A stretch of DNA of 64,000 nt, from contig NC_072467.1 of the NCBI RefSeq assembly GCF_027596085.1, positions 11,872,976-11,936,975 of the forward strand, written 5' to 3'. A program made the position numbers and the translations under genes. The notes under the pieces are model-generated. The model made no database searches, was not told the origin of the DNA, and saw nothing but the letters and a program-made list of their open reading frames with translations. Positions 23,701 through 35,100 of this stretch are shown here, one piece after another; position 1 is the stretch's first letter; every line of letters starts with the position of its first letter. Source of the stretch: Anoplopoma fimbria (Eukaryota > Chordata > Actinopteri > Perciformes > Anoplopomatidae).

Positions 23701-26117
23701 ATTGCTATAATATACTGTAGGATGCCCTGTTCTATGCTCAGAGGTGTAGTTTGACCGACTGAATATGGTTCAGTTGTTGATTTACTCAAAAAGATATGGT
23801 GCTGATGCTGTTATGAGGCTACAGTGTGTTTGACTGATTGCCCTTAACTCTTAACAGGAAAAGTCTGGACCTGGTGGAGAGCCTGCTTAGGCTTTCTGAG
23901 GTGGGACAGTATGAGCAGGTGAAGCAGCTGTTCAGCTTTCCAATCAAGCACTGTCCAGACATGTTGGTGCTGGCGTTGCTGCAGATCTCCACTTCCTGGC
24001 ACACACTGCGCCATGAGCTCATCTCTACCCTAATGCCCATCTTTTTGGGTAACCACCCTAACTCTGCCATCATCCTGCACTACGCCTGGCATGGACAGGT
24101 TGGTGATAATGCTCATTGGTTTCAACTCAAGAATTCATGTTTTTGTCCGCTGTGCTTTCGGTACATTTGTTATCTTTGTTATATTCTTATAAAACCGGTG
24201 TACTTATGCAACCTGGTGTTTATTTTTCCAGGGACAGTCTCCCTCCATCCGTCAGCTGATTATGCATTCAATGGCCGAGTGGTACATGAGAGGGGAGCAG
24301 TATGACCAGGCCAAGCTGTCTCGCATCCTTGATGTGGCCCAGGACTTGAAGGTTTGTCAGAATAGATTAAATAATCACACATGGTGACTTCTCTGAATTT
24401 ATAACCTTTTAAACTAAAGCAGAAAAATTAAGAAACAGTATTGTTGCACAGTGGGCTGTTGCATTGAATAATATTCCTCCATGTGTTTTTTATTTTTTAT
24501 AATTTACTATTTTAGTCACAAATTAAAGGATAAAGGGTCGTATATCCTGTGGCAGTCTCTGGTTTACCCTATATGTAGGTATCATTTCATGGTCAATAAG
24601 TTAGTGTGTTTCTGTTTTCTTTCCCCCTCCAGTCTCTATCGATGTTGCTGAATGGTACTCCATTTGCCTTTGTTATTGACCTTGCTGCACTTGCCTCTCG
24701 CCGTGAATACCTCAAACTTGATAAATGGCTGACTGACAAAATCAGAGAGCATGGGGTAAGTCTTCCAATTGATTTATGTACACTAAAAAAAGTAAATCAA
24801 GATTGTTTTGTGTTCTTGTTTATGTCATTGTAATTTGAGAATACCACCCCTGAGAACATTGTATTTTACAATCCCTCTGTTTTTTTTCAGGAACCTTTCA
24901 TTCAGGCCTGTGTTACATTCCTGAAGAGGCGCTGCCCATCCATTATGGGGGGTCTGGCTCCAGACAAGGACCAGCCCAAAAGTGCCCAGTTGCCCCCGGA
25001 GACCTTAGCCACCATGCTGGCCTGCCTGCAGTCCTGTGCTGGGTGAGAGGCTATTTGGCTTATTCCCCGTCACTGTACTATTAGTTGGACTTTTTAAAAA
25101 CTGTTTGACTTTTTTTATTAATTGTCTAATAATGCAAGTCTTGCTCAAAGTGAAGCCCAGCATTGGATGCATTTGATTGTGTTTTGACCACATAAGACAT
25201 GCATGTGTAGTTTATGGCAGTATAGTTATCTATAGACTCCAATCACTCTTACCCTTCCATACATCTAAAATCAAAGTTCCTTCCCTTTTTGTTTCCTCAG
25301 GAGCGTGTCCCAGGAGCTGTCAGAGACCATCCTGACCATGGTTGCCAACTGCAGCAATGTAATGAATAAAGCCCGACAGCCACCACCAGGGGTAATGCCA
25401 AAGGGACGTGCCCCCAGCACCAGCAGCCTGGATGCCATCTCTCCTGTACAGGTATCTTCACATGACAGGCACATCACGCCTCTGCAGACAAACTTTGTAA
25501 TGTCTTTTCAAAACCAACCCGTATTCCTAACTTGCTAAAACAAACAAAACTAAAATGAATCATTGTTATTCTCTTTCTTGCGCCCTCTCTTTCTCTCCCT
25601 CCCTTGTTCTTCTCTAGATGGACTCTCTGTCCGGCATGGGTTCTTTGAACCTGGGGGGCACAGCCACCTCCCACACTCAAAGCATGCAGGGTTTCCCAAC
25701 CTCACTGAGTTCAGCTTTCAGTAATCCACAGTCTCCAGCAAAGGCCTTCCCACCGCTCTCCAACCCAAACCCCAGCACACCGTTTGGGGGCATTGGCAGC
25801 CTGTCCTCCCAGCTTCCTGGTATGGACTCTGGTACTATGCAATTTTTATTTTTTCACTTTAACACAAACAACCAATCACAGTTTTGTATCTTCTTTGAAT
25901 TCATTGAGAAATTGGACAGGAACAAATTGTCGCAGTTACACTGTTGCTAAATGTTTTTACTTTACTTTACTCTCAGGTCCCTTGGGCACAGGCATCGGCT
26001 CTGGTATTGGCTCTAGTCTGGGGATGCAAACTGTCAATACAGACCCTTTTGGCACCAGGAAGATGAGCACACCAGGCCTGAACCCACCCACCTTTCAGCA
26101 GAGTAAGATGAAGGCCT
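17776..26117 (+). other. cnot1 exons 2-19: N-terminal HEAT region and linker
   Basis: Coding parts: 17776-17877, 18010-18117, 19820-19918, 20249-20317, 20496-20550, 21173-21376, 21492-21660, 21911-22037, 22377-22487, 22982-23152, 23349-23476, 23858-24098, 24232-24351, 24633-24755, 24891-25042, 25301-25451, 25618-25819 and 25977-26117. They encode residues 1 to about 824: the N-terminal HEAT-repeat region (to about residue 700), which binds CNOT10/11 in other vertebrates, then the low-complexity Ser/Pro/Gly linker (exons 17-19) that precedes the TTP-binding segment. Exon 4 begins at TQFLIQECV, the acceptor matching the human protein. The exon 18 donor could alternatively lie a few bases downstream. 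Confidence 0.93.
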
Positions 26118-29100
26118 GTAAGTGGTGGTAGTGGTCCGACTGAGAGCCCCGCCCTGCGCTGCTCACTACTGCATTTCCTCTGTAGGGATTTATTGTCTTA
26201 AGTTGCTAATTTAGTTTTAATGCACCTTTTTTAGTGTGCCTCATTAATAGAGATACATTAATTGATCGGCTGCTGTTGGAAAAACAGCTGATAGGCCATG
26301 ATCGATGACCTGACACACACAAACGTTGTCGGTTTGACATAAAGCTTGCAGTTTATCACAACTAATAAATCGTAGATGAACAACTAACTTAATCAGACAC
26401 TTATTATATTGTAATTAATTCACATGAATTCTGCTCAAAGTAATTGCTTTAACTGACTAATCTGCTGAGAGCGCCGAGTCTTTTAAGCACATTTAGCTTA
26501 TAACAGAAATACCAGCTCACATTATTGAAGGTTGCATTGACTTTCAATTTGATGCATTCTGCCTACTCAGTCAAATGACTATTGGGCAAAAGTAAATTGT
26601 AACGCTATCATGGTGTTTATAAAAAAAAAAAAAAAAAAAAAAAGCTTTAAAGTCATAATTAAAACTTCTAATGCCAAGGTGCAAGTTATTAAAATTATTA
26701 TTTGAATTGTGTGTTTTCATGCAAATGACAATGTAAAAAGATAACATTTAGAATTACACTGATTTTAGTGATTGACTATATAATGCCAATTTCATGCAAT
26801 TTTTAGCATATTGAAAACATTTAAGTATATGATTTAACTTTCAAATTATTTTATCACACAGGAATAACAGAGGAAATGCAGGTCAGTCTTCCATTCAGTG
26901 TCTGCTTATGCTGACAGCCCCACTTTAATGTCATGTCTGCTTTTTAAGCATCAAAAAGAGGTCTAACCCTCATCCGTTAGAATACTCTTTCTTGCGCAAT
27001 GTTAACTAATGAGTCAATGACTTGGCTTTCTTTGCGCCACCAGTGTTGGTTTGCAACATTTGGTTAAAAGTGTCTCTTTTCTATTTATTGTTTTTTTTCC
27101 AGCTGACCTTTCTCAGGTGTGGCCCGAGGCAAACCAGAACTTTAGTAAGGAGATAGACGATGAAGCAAACAGTTACTTCCAGCGCATCTACAACCACCCA
27201 CCTCACCCAACTATGTCTGTGGATGAAGTATGTAGCGATGAAGTATGTAGTGATGAAGTATGTAGTGATGTTATTCTTTTGTCTCTGCCAAAAACACTAA
27301 CTTAAATCAAACCCACCAGTGAGTACTGTTGTTGCACTCCGAGTTAACTCCCACTTCATCGTTGTCTCCCTCGTAGGTACTGGAGATGCTGCAGAGGTTC
27401 AAGGATTCAACCATCAAGCGGGAGCGCGAGGTGTTCAATTGCATGCTGCGGAACTTGTTTGAGGAATATCGGTTCTTCCCCCAATACCCAGACAAGGAGC
27501 TGCACATCACTGCCTGCCTTTTTGGTGGCATTATCGAGAAGGGTCTTGTCACCTACATGGCCCTGGGCTTGGCCCTCCGATATGTTCTTGAAGCCTTAAG
27601 AAAACCCTATGGATCCAAAATGTATTACTTTGGAATTGCCGCCCTAGATAGGTTTAAAAACAGGTACTGAAATGTTTTCTCTTGTAAAATGAGTATTAAT
27701 GTACCAACAGTCGTTTTTGTTTCTGAATAACAACTCTTTCATGTTTCTAGACTAAAGGACTATCCTCAATATTGTCAACACTTGGCTTCAATTGCCCACT
27801 TCTTGCAATTCCCCCACCATTTACAAGAGGTAATTAGGTTTCCTTAATTTAAATTTGCATTTTTCAGTCTTATTTTGTCTTAACTATTGACCCGAGAAAA
27901 GGATGCATACATACAGATAAATAAAATCGCGCTCTGCTCCTTTCAATATCCTGTGTGTGCAGTATATCGAGTATGGCCAACAGTCACGGGACCCTCCGGT
28001 GAAGATGCAGGGCTCCATCACCACCCCAGGCAGTCTGGCTCTGGCACAAGTCCAAGCTCAGTCACAGCAACCTGGTGTTCCCAAAGCACCGCAGCCAGGT
28101 CAGCCGAGCACTCTAGTCACCACCACAACGACTACAACCACAGTGGCCAAGACACCTACCATCACAAGACCCACACCCAGCACCTTCAAGAAGGATGTGC
28201 CCGTGAGTTTGGCTTTGCTGATAGCTATACACCCCAACATGTGCCTTGTCAATGGATTTATTTGTTTTGATATCTTTCTGCATGAAAAACTTGGGTACAG
28301 TATAAAGAATAAAACGTATTCCTTACTTTTGTTCCTACCTGCAGCCCTCCATAAACACAACCAACATTGACACTCTGCTGGTGGCCACTGACCAAACAGA
28401 ACGGATTGTAGAGCCTCCGGAAAATGTCCAGGAGAAGATTGCTTTTATCTTCAACAACCTTTCCCAGTCCAACATGACACAGAAGGTAATGTTAAATCAG
28501 ACAAAAAATAAATATCGCAAGAAGTTTTTTTTTTTTTTTTTTTTTTTCTCAAGAAGTTTTTTTTTTTTCTTTCTTTTTTTCTTTTTTTTTAATTCTATAT
28601 GTGCTTTTCTTTCAGGTTGAGGAGTTGAAAGAGACTGTGAAGGATGAGTTTATGCCCTGGGTGTCACAGTACCTGGTGATGAAGCGAGTCAGCATTGAGC
28701 CCAACTTTCACGGTCTCTACTCCAACTTCCTGGACACTCTCAAGAACCCTGAGTTTGTGAAGATGGTCCTCAATGAGACTTACAGGAATATCAAGGTAAA
28801 ACAGTGGGGGATAAGATGGTAGCTTCAGAGCTTTAAAATGTTCAAAAGCAGACATTTTCTGTTCTTTTTTTAATTTACTGCCTACTATAACTATGATATT
28901 GACTACTGAGACCCCCATGTTGAACAACCGCATGTCAATTTACACTACATGCCAGATAAATTGTTTTTTTTCTTTGTTCCTACTTACAACAGTCATCACT
29001 GCTGAAGAACTCATAATTTGTAAAATACTGACACTCCCATCTCTGAATTTCTTTAAATTTCTTCAGGTTCTGTTGACCTCTGACAAGGCAGCTGCCAATT

Positions 29101-32100
29101 TCTCTGATCGCTCCCTGCTGAAGAACTTGGGCCACTGGTTGGGCATGATTACACTGGCCAAAAACAAGCCTATCCTCTACACCGTAAGAATTTGTAATAT
29201 TACTTTGGTAGTGTTGTTTCATTATGTTGTGGATCTGTCTGCTTTCGAGTTGGCTGACATATTTATCTCCTTTTCCCAGGATTTGGAAGTCAAGTCTCTG
29301 CTACTGGAAGCCTACCTGAAAGGCCAGCAGGAGCTACTCTATGTAGTTCCCTTTGTGGCCAAAGTTTTGGAGTCCAGTCTACGAAGCATGGTTAGTAAAA
29401 TAGGTTCAGACTGAGGGGTGTCTCCATGCCATAGACACTACCTCATACCACTGCCCAGTATGTCATGCAGTCATATTTACTTAAGTTAAAAGTAACTCAG
29501 AATTGTTCAGAGTTACTACAATTGGCTTATGCTTACCTGATTCCACTGTTTGAGGTTCTGTGGATTAACTAGTGTGTGTGTGTCTCTGATGTTGCAGGTC
29601 TTCAGGCCCCAGAACCCCTGGACCATGGCCATCATGAATGTTCTCGCTGAGCTGCATCAAGAACATGACCTCAAGGTAATGCATTACTCTTCCTGTATAG
29701 CCACTTAAACTCCAGGTAGCTCTTGGAAATGTAGTCCATCTAAATCATAGTTTAAAAAGGCCACATTTTTTGATTTGGTACCAGATATAAAATGATCATA
29801 CTAGAAAACAGAATGTCTGCTTGCTAACCATAACCCAGCTAGAGCCAACATTGTCGGCAAACACATTTTGTATCTTTCCACTTCAAACCATCAGACAAAA
29901 AAACAAACTTTTCACCAATCACTACAATCAAATCTGAAAAATTGTAATTGTTTCTCACAATGTTCCCTTGTTATCTGCAGCTCAACCTGAAGTTTGAGAT
30001 TGAAGTTCTGTGTAAGAACTTGTCTTTGGACATCAATGACCTCAAGCCAGGGAACTTGCTGAAGGACAAAGAGAAGCTGAAGAGCCTGGAGGAGCAGCTG
30101 TCTGCACCAAAGAAAGAGGCAAAGCCTCCAGAAGAGATGCTGCCAGTTTCTACCACAGGTTGGCGCTCCATATTTACTTTGAACTTTGCCTTACTTTCTA
30201 TGTACTGCACATCTAAAGTTTGACAGATTTGAGATACAATCTTAATTTCTGTTTGATTTTTTTTTTTTTTTTTTTTGGTCTTGTTTAGCTTTCAATGTAT
30301 CATCCTTGCCTCTGACGCTATGTCAGTACTGATCCAGAGTTTGGACATTTTTCTCACTTGCCTTTCTAAATGATTGAAGAAAACTCATCATGGCACATAC
30401 TCGTGTCATTTCAGCCATGTCTGAATATAACTTTTATATATAACATATGGAGGAGTCTTTTTGATTTAAAATATTTAGTAAATAATGTCAACATATCAAT
30501 ATCTTAAGTTGCCGTGATGGTTATTGCACTACAAATTTGGGACATATCACCTATTCCTGTTGTCCTATCAGGTCGGACTTTACTCCGAGAAGCTCTTTGA
30601 GAATTTATTTTTAAAAACTACAGAGCGTAGTACCATTTTCTTTGTTGCCTATGTGCGTGCTTGCTGTTTCATGTGATTTTAAATCAAATTACTGTTTTGT
30701 GACCAACAGGAGACTTCGTTCCATTTGCAGCCCCTCCATCAACCCCAGCTGCCACCACCACCGCTTGCACAACCACTGGGCCCCCGACCCCACAGTTCAG
30801 TTACCACGACATCAATGTGTATGCCTTGGCAGGCCTGGCTCCACACATCAATATAAATGTCAACGTAAGTGTTTAGTACCTGCCAACCACTGATTGAGAA
30901 GTCAACATTACATGTGAGACACATGTGACCCTACCTCAGGGTTGAGCATGTTCTCGTCATCACAGCAATTTTGTAAATGTATTTCTTTGCTCGCAAAAGT
31001 TACAGGAGTGCATAAGATTCCCCTCACTCAGTTCAGTAAATTACCCTCACGGTTTAGTACATTTTCTTGTTGCGTTTATTCTTTCGATTGTTTTTCCATT
31101 TTTGACTTTACTATCATGCTCCCTCTTGTCTTGTATCTAGATCCCTCTGCTTCAGGCCCATCCTCAGTTGAAGCAGTGCGTTCGGCAGTCGGTAGAGCGA
31201 GCTGTTCAGGAGCTGGTGCACCCTGTGGTTGACCGCTCCATCAAAATAGCCATGACAACCTGTGAGCAGATCATCAGGAAGGACTTTGCCCTGGATTCGG
31301 AGGAGTCCCGCATGCGTGTGGCAGCCCACCATATGATGAGAAACCTGACCGCTGGCATGGCCATGATCACCTGCCGCGAGCCGCTGCTCATGAGCATCGC
31401 CACCAACCTTAAGAACAGCTTTGCTGCTGCACTTAGGGTAACCTAAATCAAACATGAGGACTTATGTCCTTTATTGCCAGTGTTGTATAGAGGGGAGTCT
31501 TACCCTTTCCCTTATACCGTTCCTGCTTCTTTAACTTGAGGTGTTTATTTCCTCAGGCACCAACACCCCAACAGAGGGAGATGATGGAGGAGGCTGCAGC
31601 CAGGATTGCTCAAGACAACTGTGAACTGGCCTGCTGCTTCATTCAGAAAACAGCCGTGGAGAAGGCTGGCCCTGAAATGGACAAGCGACTAGCCACGGTG
31701 AGACTCAACAGCAGTGAATATAAATGTGTTTCCAATACATGAGCTATGGCTAGTGTCCCCTCGGCATGAAATATATGTAAAATAGATAAGCCATTTTAAT
31801 TATCAGAATTTCAGAGATTGCAATAATTGTTAAAAAAAATCAGAAATTAAGCAGCCCCAAATCAGACTTCAAATAATTCAAACTATGCAACGATGTTGCA
31901 CTTAATTGGGTACATGGGATTTTTTTTTGGTGTCTGGTTAAATGAGACTGGTTAGCTTTTTTATTTAAGCGGTGTACTGCTCTGCCAAGATGCATGGGGC
32001 TTGTAAAAGTTTAATTCATATATTTTGTTACATTCATTTTCAGTAGAGTAGGTGTCCAATGTCTTGATTTGGATTTTAACTTGAATCTTTCAGGAGTTTG

Positions 32101-35100
32101 AGCTGAGGAAGCATGCCCGCCAAGAGGGACGTCGCTATTGTGATCCTGTTGTTCTGACTTACCAGGCTGAACGTATGCCTGAGCAGATCAGACTCAAGGT
32201 AAGGCCACTGTAACATCCAGTAATTTAATAAACCAAAACATAATGTACTGCTAAATAAGATGTCCAATATGTCCTAAAGGATCATGATTCTGTTTATCTA
32301 CAGATTGACCACACCGTGTAAAATAGCAGAGTAACTAAAACTCTTTTTGTGTTCTAGGTGGGAGGAGTGGACCCGAAGCAACTTGCTGTGTATGAGGAGT
32401 TTGCAAGGAACGTTCCAGGTTTCTTACCCAGCAATGATCTCTCCCAACCCACTGGCTTCTTGGCTCAGCCCATGAAGGTGAGTTATTTAAAAAAAAAATA
32501 AAAATAATTTAGGATATTCAAAACAAAACTTGAGAGCTAAAAAAGTAAAAGAGGGATGAAAGTTACTACAGTTCTTATTTAAAATTTTCATCAATGTTAA
32601 TTTTCTGATTTGTGCCAGTATTGACCAAGAGTAAAATGATCAGCCTATATAATGTTCTGTCTTATAATACAGTAAATAAGAAACTAAGACAGGCAGCACT
32701 TAACCACGTTTCCCTTGTGTTAATATCAGGACATTGAATCCATTTCTCTGTATCTCTGTCAACAGCAACAGGCATGGGCCACAGATGATGTAGCTCAGAT
32801 CTACGATAAGTGCATGGCAGACTTGGAGCAACATCTCCACGCCATCCCTCCAGCCCTGGCCATGAACCCCCTGACTCAGGCTCTGCGCAGCCTGCTGGAA
32901 GCCGTGGCCTTGGCGAGGAACTCCAGGGACGGCATTGCTGCACTTGGCCTTCTGCAGAAGGTAGGACAGTTACTATTACGGCTGCAGTCTAGTCTGTCTG
33001 TTTGGGGTGAGGAAGGCAAACAAAATACATAATCTACGCTAACCTGTGCTTTACTTAATTGGCTCTTCTATTTCCCAGGCTGTGGAAGGGCTTCTGGATG
33101 CTACTAGTGGTGCTGATGCAGACTTGCTGCTCCGCTACAGGGAATGCCACCTGCTGGTGCTTAAAGCCCTTCAGGATGGACGTGCCTATGGACCACAGTG
33201 GTGCAATAAGCAGATAACCAGGTGAGTTAGGACACTTGAGTTCAACCTGTTATTTATCCCTTGTTGCAGTCTTGATCTCCCTCAACCCTCACTGATGTCA
33301 ACCATACAACCTCATGTTTAGCTGTAGGGTAGATATTTAAAAAAAATTATTTGAGGGATGTTGAAAATAAGTAAAATGCCACCCTTGTGGTTCATGACAT
33401 TAGGTGGTTACGTGGATAGCATATTTAATATGTCTGCTTGTTGTGTTTTTCTGTGATTGTTTATTAGGTGTCTGATTGAATGTCGTGATGAGTACAAATA
33501 CAACGTAGAGGCCGTGGAGCTTCTGATCAGAAACCACCTGGTGAACATGCAGCAGTACGACCTGCACCTGGCACAGGTACACATTACATTTACTATTTTA
33601 TCTTAATTTTATATTTAGGTTTGATATCAATTCTTATGCAGTCTTAAGGATTCTTTCTATTGAACAGTGTTAAAACTATACTACTAACTTTTTTTTTTTG
33701 TCAATAGGTCTGTGAATTAGTAACTTATTTTTGTCTGGCTCTGTGACATTTCAAGAGCCATGACAAGCTAACGGTGATTTTTGTTTTCCTTCTAGTCGAT
33801 GGAAAATGGACTGCACTACATGGCGGTCGCTTTTGCCATGCAGTTGGTGAAGCTCCTTCTGGTGGATGAACGCAGTGTCAGCCATGTCACAGAGGCCGAT
33901 CTCTTCCACACAATTGAGACCTTAATGAGAACCTGTGCACACTCCAGAGCCAACGCACCTGAGGGGTAAACGACTTCCCTCTTTTTTTCATTAGTTGATT
34001 CATTGTCCATAGAAGTATCTGCTGTGGAAAACAGGAAGACATTAAATGAGACAAAAATATTATACCTCTTGGTTATAATCGATTTTGTGTCTTTTCAATG
34101 TTGCTATGCTTTACACTAAAACTGGTTACACATCATTAACCCAACGATGTCAATAGATGTATTGTGACTCCACAGGTTTTCCTGTCTTATCGGTTTTTGC
34201 TACTTGACCTGGAAGTCAAATCAAATGACTCTAATGTGAGAGGAGTTAAAACTGACTCTGTCATCTCTTTGTCCTCCCACCCAGCCTCCCCCAGCTGATG
34301 GATGTTGTTCGCTCCAACTATGAGGCCATGATTGACCGGGCCCACGGAGGACCCAACTTCATGATGCACTCTGGGATCTCACAGGCGTCAGAATATGATG
34401 ATCCTCCAGGCCTGAGGGAGAAGGCCGAGTATCTCCTGAGAGAGTGGGTCAACCTGTACCACTCAGCTGCCGCCGGCAGGGATAGCACCAAAGCTTTCTC
34501 TGCATTTGTCGGCCAGGTAAACACTCTTCACAGTTTATCGTTAGGTGTAAAGGTCCTTTTTACCTCCTTTTTTGATTTCTAATGTCTCCTTTTCTTTCAC
34601 CTCCAGATGCACCAGCAGGGCATCCTGAAGACCGATGACCTGATCACAAGGTTCTTCCGGCTGTGCACAGAAATGTGCGTGGAAATCAGCTATCGGGCAC
34701 AGGCTGAGCAGCAGCACAACCCAGCAGCCAGTGCAGCCATCATCAGAGCCAAGTGCTACCACAACCTGGATGCCTTTGTTAGGCTCATAGCCCTGCTGGT
34801 CAAACACTCTGGAGAGGCCACCAACACAGTGACAAAGATCAACCTCCTCAACAAGGTACTTTATCGTCTCTGACAGAACAGTTCAAAGCAGAAACTATTA
34901 GAGCACATCATAGAACATTTGCTTGTGCTAACGAAACACTTGAGGGATATCTTTGTCAGCTCAAGTGTAGAAGTGAAACTGTGTAAACAAATTTTGCAGG
35001 ATCTTTTAACGAAATATAATCTCAAGAGCCACCAGATGTGTGACGAGGTTTAGTCTAAAATAGGACGGTTACAAAGAATGCTATATCAAAGATTTGAAAG

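Larger units (their letters stand above)
27103..30158 (+). other. cnot1 exons 20-29: TTP-binding and MIF4G regions
   Basis: Coding parts: 27103-27227, 27377-27663, 27751-27829, 27963-28202, 28345-28485, 28616-28795, 29067-29183, 29280-29390, 29598-29675 and 29981-30158. Exons 20-22 (from [10 protein letters not shown]) encode the helical segment that binds tristetraprolin-type adaptors. Exons 24-29 (from about residue 1,100) encode the MIF4G domain that docks CNOT7/8 and DDX6, with [10 protein letters not shown] and [10 protein letters not shown]. Intron 24 ends in a very long interrupted poly-T tract (28525-28590). Confidence 0.93.
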
